From Bipolaris cookei (Eukaryota; Ascomycota; Dothideomycetes; Pleosporales; Pleosporaceae): a DNA stretch of 64,000 bases. The notes beneath the pieces are model-generated. The model did no database searches. It was not told where the DNA came from and was given only the letters and a program-made list of their open reading frames with translations. Of this stretch, positions 32,726-43,815 are shown piece by piece. Both the position numbers and the translations under genes were made by a program. The stretch lies in the NCBI GenBank assembly GCA_002286855.1, contig NRSV01000016.1, positions 316,008 through 380,007 of the forward strand, read 5' to 3'. Numbering within the stretch: the stretch's first letter is position 1; each line of letters starts with the position of its first letter.

Positions 32726-33186
32726 AGAGGGCGACCGTGAAGGTGGTGGTGGTGAGGAATGTCGTAGGCCGAGGCTGGCTAGTCCCCCAATGGCGTGGTA
32801 GGCGTGGGCGGGGAGGGTTTCAGGCGGCGTGCAGGCTGATGGGTGAGGTGAAGAGGTCGTTGGGCGGGATTGGCTGGCAGGCCTGGGTTGGCATGTCTCG
32901 AGGGCAGCAAACAGAGGCAGAGCAGTGGTGGGCTGGGTGCGGGCGAGGGCCTGTTACATCATGACATGCCGCTGCCAGCTGTAACGAAGTCGCGAGCCTG
33001 GATTTGGGCTGCTGAGTCGGCGACGGGGCGAGGGTTTCGCACGCTCCTTTGTCGGTACCTTTTCTCAAGTATGCTGTCGATCCACGACGCGCGAGTGGGT
33101 CCGCCGCAGCTAGTAACCTGCTTGCTGCAATGCAATACACTGTAGAGAATCGTCTCTGGTATCTTCTGTACATACACACATACATA

Positions 33187-33218
33187 CACACATGCACACA
33201 TGCACACATGCACACATG
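33187..33218. repeat. CACACATG octamer tandem repeat, four units
   Basis: Four perfect copies of an 8-bp unit, flanked on the left by degenerate CACA/CATA repeats. Too short and with no spacers, so it is a minisatellite rather than an array. Confidence 0.88.
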
Positions 33219-33235
33219 TACACAGACAGACTCAC

Positions 33236-33256
33236 GGGCGGGCGGGCGGGCGGGCG
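33236..33256. repeat. GGGC tandem repeat
   Basis: About five GGGC units followed by GAGGGGAGGGGGG on the + strand. The G runs could form a quadruplex on the template strand of the BCK1 leader. Confidence 0.8.
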
Positions 33257-35349
33257 AGGGGAGGGGGGATGCAGCACAGGATGTAGTATGTTGTAGTGGT
33301 AGGGATAGTGGCAGTCGTCCAGAGGCGCGAGGAAGGAATGACCCTGTGTGTGCTTGGCCGTCGCAACAAACACGGGACGGCCGAATTGGCGGGTGCAGCG
33401 ACGCGACGACAATGGGGCGCGCAAGACGGGCAGCGTGGGGTCAGGGCAGAGTAAGATGAAGCCAGAACAGAGCAGCGCAGCACAGCACAGGATGAGGGGC
33501 AGACGACGAGAGGAGGCCTGCCTGCCAGTCCAGCCGTCGTGGTGAGCAGTACGGCGGCGCCGGGGAGCACGGGGCATGCACCCACGCACGGATCACCAGT
33601 GAATCTCGGATCAGTATTTACCACTAACCGCGTAGCCGGCCTGTCAGCCGTTGTGCCTTTCCTCACGCTCACATGCTACTAACTACTACTACACCTTGGC
33701 GGCTTTTGAACATGGTCTTCGTCAGCCCGGCAATCCCATGCGTATACCTGCACAGACACATAGCCGACATGCTTACTGTATCCTGCCCTGTCCAGCTCTC
33801 TACACCTACAGGTTCCTGTTTCACATCACGCGAGCACGTGGCGGTGCAACGCCTCCACCAGCCGCAACGGAGAGCATAGGGCCCGAGTGCGTCACGGAGA
33901 TAAAATGTGGAAAGACACTTGCACTTGCATCCTTCTACTCCCATCATCGTCCATTGTCCGGATATGTAGGTGCTCTGGTACCGGCCTGCTCGAGCCCTGC
34001 TCTAGTTTGCTGTTGCTGCATGCACACCCACATCGGAGCCGCCGAACAGCGTTGCAGCGGCCACTTTTTCTCGTATCGGATGCACACGACAATGTCCCTC
34101 CGCACCTGCTCTGGCCTATCCTCGTCTCTCTAGCCATGGACACGCAATTTACCCCTTCACCGAGCCAGCTGCTCTCTTCGCATCCACCCTGGTCTGTCTA
34201 GTCGGCTGGGGGCTCGGCAAATTCCATCATCATTGTACCGCATGAAACACAAGAGGTGCATCAAAGTCCACGACCATTCGGAAGCCCAGGCTCGACTGCA
34301 AGCCTAGAAGGCCGTGCAATTGACCTGGCAAACCTCAATCTGCTACTTCACCGCAACTTGTCTTGTCTCCTGCCACGGCGCTGTCAGCTAGCTGTGCACA
34401 AGACCAGCTTTACAATTGTCTTACCCCCGCTAGGAACCCCAATTCCCGGACCCGGCGGGCTTTCTGCATTGGCGGAATCTCTCAGGTACAAAGCTCAACC
34501 CACGTATTCATATTCTGGGTTTGCCAAGCATCGGTACCTCTACGGCACACTGGCTGCAGACGCGTTCAATCCGTCAGCTCTGAACCAGCTTTCCTTCATC
34601 CCTCTCTCTGCGGAGAAGGCCTGAGCAATGAGAAACATTCCATCCTGAAAACATGACATTGCGAAACAGCATCTCAGACAGGGTATGCTTTGGAAGTACT
34701 GCAACACTCGTATTGGTGCTTTTAGGTCCCGCCTCAATGTCAGTCGAAAGATATGTCATCAGTATTCATGCGTCACAGGGCCCTAGTACTGGGCTCTAGT
34801 ACTCAACTCGCCACTGACGGCATCGTCATTCGTGTCAAGTCTACCCAGACTGTCGCCGCAGTCAAGCCCCTTGTGTTACATTTGTATAGAAAATACAAGC
34901 TTTTGTTTTTTTTTTCGCAAAACGGACATGCAGTGATCGACAAGACAACCATACGTGCATGGCCCCATCCGAGCTGTCGGCTAAACTATGGGCTGGACTG
35001 GCGTAACCTCACATGGCGTCACTCTAAATGCTTCCTTTATCAACTCATATACAACCTGCTGCAACAGCAATAGAAGGCGTCCGCAGCAATAACTACACGC
35101 ACTGAAACACACCTAGGTGGCTAAGTTAAAGACTCGGGGTTATGTCGGATCCAACATAGGCATTTGATCCCTTATCTTATCGATCTTAACAGGCACCTAA
35201 ACAAGTTAACTAATCCTGAATACACAATGTCTAACCTTCAAATGACGTACTTGTAAATTGATGATTTTTTTCACTTGGTAGCATCAAGCCCCAGCTTCCC
35301 TAATAATAAATACAACCCAAACCTCTGCCTCAGAAAATAGTCTGCTATT

Positions 35350-35826
35350 ATGGACGAAGTAAAGCCAAATAAGCCTATTGTTTTGAACGCAGACGACATC
35401 ACCAGCACTGCTTCCGAGCGCTTCTCAGACCCCAGCACTGGTGGCGACGTTTCATGGAGAACATTAATCTCAACACCAAAGACACGCACAAACACCTTTA
35501 CCGTTGGCATTGCTACATGCGCTCCAGGCGTCTCAGCTGGGTGTCAAGGCCATCTTAAGCCTCACCGTCATAAACAAGCGGAGATCTATCATTTCACTTC
35601 TGGCAAGGGGATAGTGACGATTGATGGGGACGAGTACGAAGTAGGCAAAGGGAGCGTGGTGTGGATACCAGGTGATGCCGAGCATGGGGTTCGGAATTTC
35701 GGAGGAGAGCATTTGGTATGGCTGTATGCGTTTGCTACGGATGGGTTTGAGGATGTTGTGTATCGATTCAATGACGGTGAACGTGGGCGTGGTAAAGAAG
35801 CAGCAAATGCAAGAGCGAAACTGTAA
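35350..35826 (+). CDS. Small cupin-domain protein
   Basis: Intronless 158-aa single-domain cupin. The metal-binding motif 1 reads HRHKQAEIYHFTSGKG (HxHxxxE...G) and motif 2 reads PGDAEHGVRN. Both are complete, so it should bind a metal and form the beta-barrel. Such stand-alone cupins can be isomerases, dioxygenases or sugar/acid-binding proteins; nothing here picks one. Two ATGs near 35350 are not in conflict; the chosen one starts MDEVKPNKPIVL. There is no signal peptide, so it is likely cytosolic. Confidence 0.85.
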   Translation: MDEVKPNKPIVLNADDITSTASERFSDPSTGGDVSWRTLISTPKTRTNTFTVGIATCAPGVSAGCQGHLKPHRHKQAEIYHFTSGKGIVTIDGDEYEVGKGSVVWIPGDAEHGVRNFGGEHLVWLYAFATDGFEDVVYRFNDGERGRGKEAANARAKL

Positions 35827-36612
35827 CCGGCGCTATTGAAACAATCGCATATACTGCTTGTGAAATGAAGTCACAGTAATATAGTAAGAATTCTCATGTA
35901 TGGTAAAGGATTAATGGGCAAGCTCTGATTGGCCGAGGATCGGCAATACCTTGTTCACGACAGCATTTGTTGCGGATAAGGGTTAGTTACTAGAACACAT
36001 AGAATGAGTGCATTGAACCTACGCGCCTATCTTCAATCACCCACCTGTTAACGATAGAATGGCCTCCTTTGAGGTACCAAATATGGTGTAGTATGTAGCG
36101 CAGATGGTTGACATGCGCTCAGACAAAGCACCACGTCGAATAGTCCCAACACACGCTAAGCTGTGTCGTGATGAAATAGACATGTCGTGAGACAATATCG
36201 CCATGCTTTTTCACGTAGTCGGCGTTTATCTCTCCATTCAGGCGACGTGCAGAGAGCTTGCCGTTTGTGGCTATGTGCTCCAGCATTTTGTCCCAAGCGG
36301 CTGCAACTGCGCGCATCTGGCCATGCGACTCCAACACACAAAGTCTCTGCTCACGCCATCTGAGCTGACAAACAGCGCGTAGTCCACACGTCGCGTTACC
36401 ACAGTGGTGCGGTATTCGCATACCCACCCGATGCATTCGTACCATAGGCCCAACAAGACCGTGACCGGCAAGGACCGGACATGACCTCATTGCTGCAGTG
36501 ACTACCGTTTGCAAACCTTTAAAAGTAGCCGCACCCAACAACTCACTACAGCATCTTCTACCAAAACTAATCCTTTAGCCAACGCTTCGTTCCAACTGAT
36601 ATCTTGGCAATC
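35827..36612. other. Intergenic region upstream of the decarboxylase
   Basis: A 786-bp spacer. An antisense ORF at 36119-36541 starts at TTG and shows no family features, so I do not count it. The last 60 bp form an A/C-rich leader. Confidence 0.45.
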
Positions 36613-38388
36613 ATGGCTCAAGATCTGCGCTCCCAGGAAATCAAGAATCCCATTGACGTGGCTGAGGTGAGTGCGACATCGTCGTATGACACTGGCGCTA
36701 GCTGATTCGGCAATACGCAGTACCTCTTCCGACGCCTGCAGCAGGTTGGCGTCGAATCAATCCACGGCGTGCCTGGCGACTACAACCTTGTCGCTCTCGA
36801 CTACATTCCAAAGGTTGGCTTAAAATGGGTCGGCAACTGCAATGAGCTAAATGCTGGATATGCTGCTGATGGCTACGCACGAGTAAAAGGCATTTCCGCT
36901 CTCGTGACGACATTCGGTGTGGGAGAGCTCTCAGCCGTCAACGCAATTGCTGGTGCTTACTCTGAATATGTACCAATTGTACACATTGTCGGCTACCCGT
37001 CCACCGTCTCGCAGAAGAATGGCGCTCTTCTCCACCACACGCTCGGAAATGGTGACTTTACCGTCTTCTCGCGCATGTCAAAGGAAATCTCATGCGCAGT
37101 TTCCATGCTCAACCACCAGCACGAGGCTGCCATGTTGATCGACGATGCCATCCGCGAGTGCTATCTCAAATCAAGGCCAGTCTACATCTCGTTACCCAGC
37201 GACATGGTGACGAAAAAGGTCGACGGTGACAGGCTCAACACACCTCTTGACTTGGAATACCCGCCCAACGACCAGGAAGCTGAAGACTACGTAGTTGATG
37301 TAGTCCTCAAGTCCCTCCATGCCGCAAAGAACCCCGTCATTCTGGTCGACGCATGTGCCATCCGCCATCGTGCCCTCAAAGAGACACACGAACTGGTCAA
37401 GAAGTCTGGAATCCCAACGTTTGTTGCGCCAATGGGCAAGGGCGCAGTAGATGAGACGCTTCCAAACTATGGTGGTGTATACGCCGGAGACGGATCCAAC
37501 GCCGGTGTCCGCGAACGCGTCGAGTCCTCCGATCTCGTCCTCAGCATTGGCGCCATCAAATCAGATTTCAACACGGCCGGCTTCACAATCCGCATGTCGC
37601 AGCTCACAACGATTGACCTGCACAGCTACGGCTGCAAAGTGCGCTACTCCGAGTACCCCAACGTACGCATGAACGGTGTCCTGTCCAAGGTAGCCGCCAA
37701 ACTGGGCCAACTCAACATCGAGTCCGGTCCCAAACCCAACAATGACGTGCCCCACGCCGAAACAACCTCTTCAGACGACAAAATCAAGCACGCCTGGTTC
37801 TGGCCCAAACTCGGCCAATGGCTCAAGCCAAACGACATTCTCATCACCGAAACCGGAACCTCTAACTTCGGCATCTGGGAGACGCGCTTCCCTGCGGGCG
37901 TAAAAGCCATTTCCCAAGTCCTCTGGGGCTCAATCGGGTACGCTACGGGATCCTGTCAGGGAGCTGTCCTCGCAGCCCGAGAATCAAACATCAAGCGCAC
38001 CATCCTCTTCACGGGCGACGGCTCCTTTCAGCTTACCGCACAGGAAGTCTCAACTATGATTCGCAATAAGCTTGCGCCTATCATCTTTGTCATTTGCAAC
38101 AAGGGGTATACGATTGAGCGCCTGATTCACGGCTGGGAAGACGCATACAACGATGTTCAGGAGTGGAAGTATAAGGATATCCCTGCGGTGTTTGGCGCGT
38201 CTGAGGGAAGCGTGTTGACGTATCGGGTTGAGACGAGGGAGGAGGTGGAGAGGTTGTTTGAGGACAAGGAGTTTTCGAGTGGCGAGACGGATAAGATGAG
38301 GTTTGTCGAGTTAGTGATGCCGTGGGATGATGCGCCCGCTGCGCTCAAGGCTGTTGCTACGGCGGCAGCCAAGACGAATGCTGCGTAA
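36613..38388 (+). CDS. PDC: Pyruvate decarboxylase-family thiamine diphosphate enzyme
   Basis: Encodes 573 aa in two exons (36613-36666, 36721-38388; 54-nt intron). The N-terminal TPP domain has VPGDYNL and the cofactor glutamate in CNELNAGYAADGYAR. LHHTLG is the double-histidine active-site motif of pyruvate/indolepyruvate decarboxylases. The C-terminal domain has GDGSFQLTAQEVSTMI and GYTIERLIHGW with the catalytic glutamate. The usual NN pair before GYTIE is CN here; the metal-binding second Asn is kept. The family converts 2-oxo acids, mainly pyruvate to acetaldehyde in fermentation; an aromatic or branched oxo-acid substrate cannot be excluded. It converges on the PEBP gene with 212 bp between stops. 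Confidence 0.92.
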
Positions 38389-38600
38389 ATTCTCGTCTGT
38401 TTTCCTTTTCTTCGATAGAGTGGGGGAGAGGAGGAGGAGGAGGAGGAGGGGGGAGCGCGGTTTGGACGGTAACGATGTAGACGATATCTCTTCTCTCTCT
38501 TTCTTTTTCTCTCTCTTTACATGTAGATTAATTAATGCATCCCATCCTCTTCACACCCACATAAAATATATGCTTGACATTCCCCAATCCCCTCATCCAT

Positions 38601-39392
38601 CTACAATACACCCGCAACCCCCGCAACCACCCCCAAAACCCCTATCCACCCCACCCCCACCCCCATCGCCTTCCCACCCTCATTACTCTCCGGCCCCGTA
38701 TACCCCGTCTGACTCGGTCCTGCCACCCCCGTCCCCGTCACAACCCCCGTCACAACCCCCGTCAAATTCTGCACCCTCAACCACCCGGACGCCACCACCC
38801 CGCCCAACCCAGCCTCCCCCACAAAAACCTTCACATCAAACCCAACCCGATTCCCCGCCAACCCCGCGTACCTTGCGGGTACCTTGAATCCCTCCGGCTG
38901 CTCGAATAAGACGAAATTGTACGCATGTGGTATGTCGCCTACGGGGGGTGAGGGTTGTAAGTAGGGTACGGGGTTTTGAGCGGGGATAATGAGGGAGGAG
39001 GGTGGGGCGGGGGAAAGGGAGAGGGAGATGTTTGGGGCGAGCCAGTGGATGAGGGGCACGCGGGTGTTGTTTCGGGGGACGTCGATGTCGATCATTAGAA
39101 GGATAAATTGGGATGAGGTTGATACGGAGGAAAGTTGGGGGGCGGAGAGGGAGGGGGCTTGCGCGGTTACTTTTGTCTCTGTGTTAGCTTATGTTTTTTT
39201 CTGGAGAGAAGATGGGGGATATGGGGGGGTACCGGGACGGGGGAGGAGTTCGCCTTGGGGAGAAACGGTGTCGTTGTTGTTGTAGGTTATGGTTAGGTTG
39301 GTTGTACCGCCGGGGAGAGGAAAGGCCGGGGCTACGTCTGCGATTGTGGTGGAGAGCAGCAGTGCTGCTGCGCTGAGGAATGTAGTCTTCAT
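38601..39392 (-). CDS. Secreted PEBP-like protein, probably GPI-anchored
   Basis: Encodes 245 aa in two exons (39392-39233 and 39178-38601; 54-nt intron with a GCTAAC branch). The start MKTTFLSAAALLLSTTIADV is a signal peptide. The joined frame gives FILLMIDIDVPRNNTRVPLIHW and, later, HAYNFVLFEQPEGF, the phosphatidylethanolamine-binding protein core (DPDxP-like DIDVPRN and the GxxHxY segment). Several N-glycosylation sequons are present. The C-terminus is Gly/Val/Thr-rich and ends in a hydrophobic stretch after SNEGGK, typical of a GPI signal. Fungal secreted PEBPs are lipid-binding or protease-inhibitor-like; the specific role is unknown. Confidence 0.85.
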
Positions 39393-39879
39393 AGTAGTTT
39401 GTCTTTTTTTTCTCTCTCTTTTGATTCTGCTTGAAGAGAGAAAGGAATCGCGCAAACAGGACTCGACGTCAAGAAAAGGAACACCCGCCGTTTTATGTAA
39501 CATTTAGAGCTGCAGACGGTTCCCGGGGCTTGATTGGATCTGCCGGGTGTTCCTGGTACATGACGTCGTCGAAGTGTTAGGATCGCTTGTCACTTGCAGC
39601 GCGAACCAGTACCGAACCAGTACCGAACCAGTACCGAATCAGGCCTTATGCCGCTCGGGAAGTAATTATCGCTCTCCTAGCCGCGATTTTCGCAGAGCAA
39701 CATGGGTGTTGCAATATTGCTGCTGTTAGCTCGAATCGTCATGTGAACTATTCTCTCGACATCCAACGTGCGCATGACTGCATTTCGGTCTAGCTCTATT
39801 TCTAAGAGGCTTTTTTTTCACCATGTTTTCTTTGCCAAGAGTGTCGTTATTTTTTCCGCATTGTCAATAGCATCTCAAC
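39393..39879. other. Intergenic region with an 11-bp tandem repeat
   Basis: A 487-bp spacer with the PEBP promoter and the 3' UTR of adenylosuccinate synthetase. Three perfect copies of GAACCAGTACC occur at 39603-39635, followed by a decayed fourth. No gene is visible. Confidence 0.5.
39603..39635. repeat. 11-bp tandem repeat, three units
   Basis: Three perfect head-to-tail copies of GAACCAGTACC followed by a partial GAATCAG unit. Non-coding. Confidence 0.88.
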
Positions 39880-41305
39880 CTATGCCCTGGTAATCATGTG
39901 TTCTCGCGCAGGTCCAACACCAATCCATTTGACCTTGACACCCACAAAGTTCTGAATGTATTCGATATAACTCCTTGCTTGGCTGGGCAAGTCATACCAG
40001 TTGGTGGCGCCCGTCGTCGGCTTCTGCCAGCCAGGTAACGTCTCGTAGTGTACCTCGACCTCGGCAAGCATCTCGGGGTTGGCCGGGAAGCCATCGAGTG
40101 TCTGACCTTTGTACGAGTATGATGTTGCTACCTTGATTTCAGCAAAGTCGTCAAGGACGTCAAGTTTGGTCAGGTTGATGGCGGTGTAGTCGTTGCAGGC
40201 GTGCGAGTGCTTGACTACAACAAGATCGAGCCAACCGCAGCGGCGCTTGCGGCCGGTTGTGACACCGACTTCGTGGCCGACTTGCTGGAGTTTCTCGCCA
40301 ACCTCGTTAAGCTGTTCTGTGGGAAAGGGACCACTTCTCAAGTCAGACATCGCTAGTTTTTTATCAGGGGATTGAACTTACGATCCGACACGGGTGGTGT
40401 AGGCCTTGACCACGCCAATGACTTCGGTCAGTGACCGCCATCCGAGGTTGAGGCCTGTAATGACACCTCCTAAGCCCGTGTTTGACGATGTGACAAAGGG
40501 GTATGTGCCGTAGTCAATGTCCAGCATCAGCGCGTTGGCACCTTCAACCAGAATTTTCACATTCTTAGCCTTTGCCGAAGCCAGGAGAGGGATCTGGTCG
40601 ACGACATATGGAGCAAGCTTTTCGCGGAGGCCCTTTGATACAGCGTCAGCCACTTATCATGTACACCAGTGACACGACTACTCACCTTGTACCTGGCAAT
40701 TTCCTCTTCGACATTGTACTTGAGAAGGTCGCCAAAGCGCCTCTGAAAGCCGGTGGCCAGCCTCCGGAGCTTTGCCTCGAAAATAGCCTCGTCAAACAAA
40801 TCGCACATGCGCAGACCGCTCCTAGTCATCTTTGTGCTGTAAGTTGGGCCAATTCCCTTCTTTGTTGTGCCTGTGTCGCGCCATCAGCAATGTGCAAAGA
40901 CGCAGATATAGTCGCCGGATGCTCACCAATCATGCCACCACCCAGCTCCACCTCCTCAAGACCGTCGACCATCTGGTGCACATCAAACACGACATGGGCA
41001 CGGTCCGAAATGAAGATGCGGCCATCGGTGTTCAGACCGTGCTTTTCGAGCGCCTCAAGCTCCTTGAAGAAACTGGGAACATGGACGACGCAGCCACTAC
41101 CAATGACATTGATACAGCCAGGGTTGACGAGGCCGCTGGGTAGAATGTGAAAGTCGTAGGTGATCCCGTTGGCGACAATGGTGTGGCCGGCGTTATTACC
41201 GCCCTGGGCGCGGCAGCAGATTTGCGACTCGTGGGCGAGGATGTCGGCGAGCTTGCCCTTGCCTTCGTCACCCCATTGGGCGCCGAGGACGACGGTGACG
41301 GTCAT
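39880..41305 (-). CDS. ADE12: Adenylosuccinate synthetase
   Basis: Purine-synthesis enzyme joining IMP and aspartate with GTP, 422 aa. Four exons: 41305-40927, 40870-40686, 40632-40382 and 40333-39880; all introns are GT-AG and 49-56 nt. The start MTVTVVLGAQWGDEGKGK holds the GTP loop. Further marks are GGNNAGHTIV, KKGIGPTYSTK, VEGANALMLDIDYGTYPFVTSS and the C-terminal TTGRKRRCGWLDL and WIGVGPAREHMI. The length is what is normal for the family. Confidence 0.97.
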
Positions 41306-41980
41306 CGTGAGCAGACGGAGAACAAAAGACGGGCGAGGAGGCGATGGGGCGGCTGGTGGGTTTTCAATCTGCCCATGGAGAAGCCGACTTGGCCGGGTTG
41401 CGGGTTAGTTAGTCACATAGGCCAGCAAAAAGATTTGCGGCGTGCCGTTGATTCATTGCGAGCAGACTGCCCAGGCATTTGCTGGCCTAGGGATTGCTAC
41501 GGACATGCCCAGTGTGGTCCAGCGGCATTCTTTGCTGAACTCTTCCAATCGACGTGCTGCCATATGTTTTACCCGTAAACTTAATGGTATTCTTGGGCTT
41601 CTTCACTTTTCCTCTTCGCTGCCCCGCCAGGCCCCGCCGTGCACGGCGCGATGCCGCCATTTTCCGCACGAACCAATGACGCACTGACAGCCCCCACGTG
41701 ATTTGTATTGAGTTTCCATGTACGTATGTATGCATATGATTTAGCATGACTAGAGAACATGACTTCAACAATACGCTATAATTCGAACACTTTTCATTAA
41801 TAATTACCACATACACACACTATGTCACGAAATCTACACATGAATGCAAGGGAAAAGGTTGAAAATTCCCCGTCTGACGCCTATTCATGCCATTATGCTA
41901 ACATTCGACTAAAGCGAAGAAAAAAAAATAGACAGCGCGTTGAAGTCATTTTTTCCATGGTCAGTGCATCAAGCACACGC
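41306..41980. other. Intergenic region
   Basis: A 675-bp spacer with the ADE12 promoter (left) and the AT-rich 3' UTR of the permease (right, about 41700-41980). No gene is supported. Confidence 0.45.
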
Positions 41981-43815
41981 CTAGTGCATGTATCGAAATC
42001 CCGGATGCCGATATCCCAGGTCCTTGATCTCTGCATCCGTCTTGCCCTGCAGACGGTGATCTCTCTTGCCCATGTCGCGCTGTCTGTTCTCCCACTTGCA
42101 GTAGAAGATGCCGAAGACAGCGAGCAGGCACACACAAATTTGACCAGCAAGATTGATGGTGTGGCCAGTTGGGTAGCGGGGCGCATCTGAACGAGTATAT
42201 GTCCTGCAGTTTTTGCGTTAGTTTGAGTCAATCAAGCACGCAATGAGGTGATTCAACATACCAAGTTGCCACGATACCACCGGCGGTACCAAGAGTAACA
42301 ACATAAGCGGTAGAGACGGATCTGATGGCAGGCCCAGCGGCGTTGTTTGCCGCCCATGTAAGGAATCCAGGACCACCGGGGAAAGCGCCAATGGTGATAA
42401 GGAAGATGCCGCCATATCGAGTCGAGGGGTCAGTTGCCCAGCGCATGATGCAGAAGCCAGCAATCGCAGGAAGCGTGAAAATGGCCAGGTAGACACCACG
42501 ACGGTTCGTCTTGTCTGATATAAAGGCAATACCAATAGCGATTGCGCATGCACACACGTACGGAGGTACAGAGTACAGCTGTGCCTTTGTCGCAGTCCAG
42601 CCAAGATCGGCAAGGATAGTGGGCTAGTGCAATGTCAGCAAGTCATTCACGCTTAAAAACACGCAAACCTACCATGAATAGCGAGATACCCTGTACGGTA
42701 ATGTTGATAAAAAAGAAGCCCAGGGCGCAGAAATAGTTGGTGATGTTCATCATAGCTCTCTTGACGTGGTGCGGCTGGGTCTTCTCGTTCTCATCGGCTC
42801 CACCCCGGAGTATAAGTCGCCTCGAAGCAATCATTCGCTCGCGCTCGTTCAAGAACCAGCATTCTTCAGGGCTACGGGGCATCACGAAGGGAGCAGCAAG
42901 ACCAACAAGTACGGTGAAAAGTCCCTCGAAGAAGAAAATGTTTCGCCAGGTGTGGATGATCATGCCTGATGCGCCCCATGGAGGAATACGTGCAAGACTT
43001 GTCACACGTCAGTTCCCGTTTAAAATTTCATCGCAAAATGGATACATACCCAGTAGCAAGCAGACCGCCAAAGGCTCCAGCCATGGAGGCTGCTGACACG
43101 TAGATGCCGACACGGAAGAGAAGTTCATTGCGCTTGTAGAAGCAAGTAATGAAAAATGCAAGACCACTGTAATAACTCAGCAAGTAAACTTTGAGAATGC
43201 GCATCGAGCTGTACTTACGGCATGACACCACCTTCGAATATACCCAGGAATCCTCTTGCCACGAGCAAGCCCGCAAAGCTGTTCACAAAGGCAGTGCAGA
43301 GCGAGACGAAGCCGAATCCGCACACGAGGAGAGGCAGGTACCACTTGGGGCCGAGTTTCTTGAGAAGAATGTTGCTGGGTACTTCGACAAACATGTAGAC
43401 AATGTAGAAGATGGATGTGACCCAGTTGAACCGCACACCCGTGTTGAGATTCAGGTCCTTGCCCAAACCCTGGATACGCGCATTTCCAATGTTGATTCTG
43501 GTTGAAAAATTAGTAACCAACTCCTTCACTGTAGAGCGTGCACTTCATACCTGTCGAGGAAACACAGCAAGTACAGAAACGTTGTGAGCGGTACAATGAC
43601 GCGATCTAGTTTGTGTCGGACCTTGGCTTCTTCCTCAGGGGTCCAGGTAAATTCGCCTTCAGTGGACCGGTCGCTTCCATTGACCTCGTCGTCTGAATGA
43701 ATTTCGTTAGTATCTCTTCATCGCGTCAGGAACGAGCAGCCATACAAACAATGTCTTGCCCCTTTTCTATCTCCGCAGGGGAGCGTTCATCCACAGCACC
43801 GATTGGTTGCACCAT
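41981..43815 (-). CDS. MFS permease, DAL5/TNA1-type (ACS family)
   Basis: Encodes 505 aa with twelve expected membrane spans. I resolve seven exons: 43815-43746, 43692-43551, 43497-43219, 43166-43050, 42997-42673, 42623-42262 and 42203-41981. All junctions keep frame. Family marks are LLCFLDR then INIGNARIQGLGKDLNL, LLVARGFLGIFEGGVMPGL, and the tail DLGYRHPGFRYMH. This is the anion:cation symporter family that includes yeast allantoate (Dal5) and nicotinate (Tna1) permeases and many fungal carboxylate transporters. The substrate is not readable from sequence. The quinolinate phosphoribosyltransferase gene lies head-to-head, 3.7 kb away, which is suggestive only. Confidence 0.9.

Larger units (their letters stand above)
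32554..35349. promoter_or_regulatory. Long divergent region, BCK1 / cupin
   Basis: A 2.8-kb non-coding tract. Next to BCK1 the transcribed (-) strand is pyrimidine-rich, consistent with a long leader. It includes (CGA)n at about 32690-32725, four CACACATG octamers at 33187-33218 and a GGGC tandem at 33236-33256. From about 33.65 to 34.6 kb the bias flips and the + strand becomes C/T-rich. The last 300 bp before the cupin are AT-rich. I find no credible protein gene. Confidence 0.5.

Noticed and set aside
33187..33256. Array-like repeats resembling a CRISPR
   Set aside because: Units are 8 bp and 4 bp, tandem and without spacers; the genome is fungal.
34256..34624. Plus-strand ORF of 122 aa
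   Set aside because: No family features and an overlapping second ORF in another frame of equal quality.
36119..36541. Minus-strand ORF of 140 aa upstream of the decarboxylase
   Set aside because: Starts at TTG, no domain, and lies in promoter sequence.
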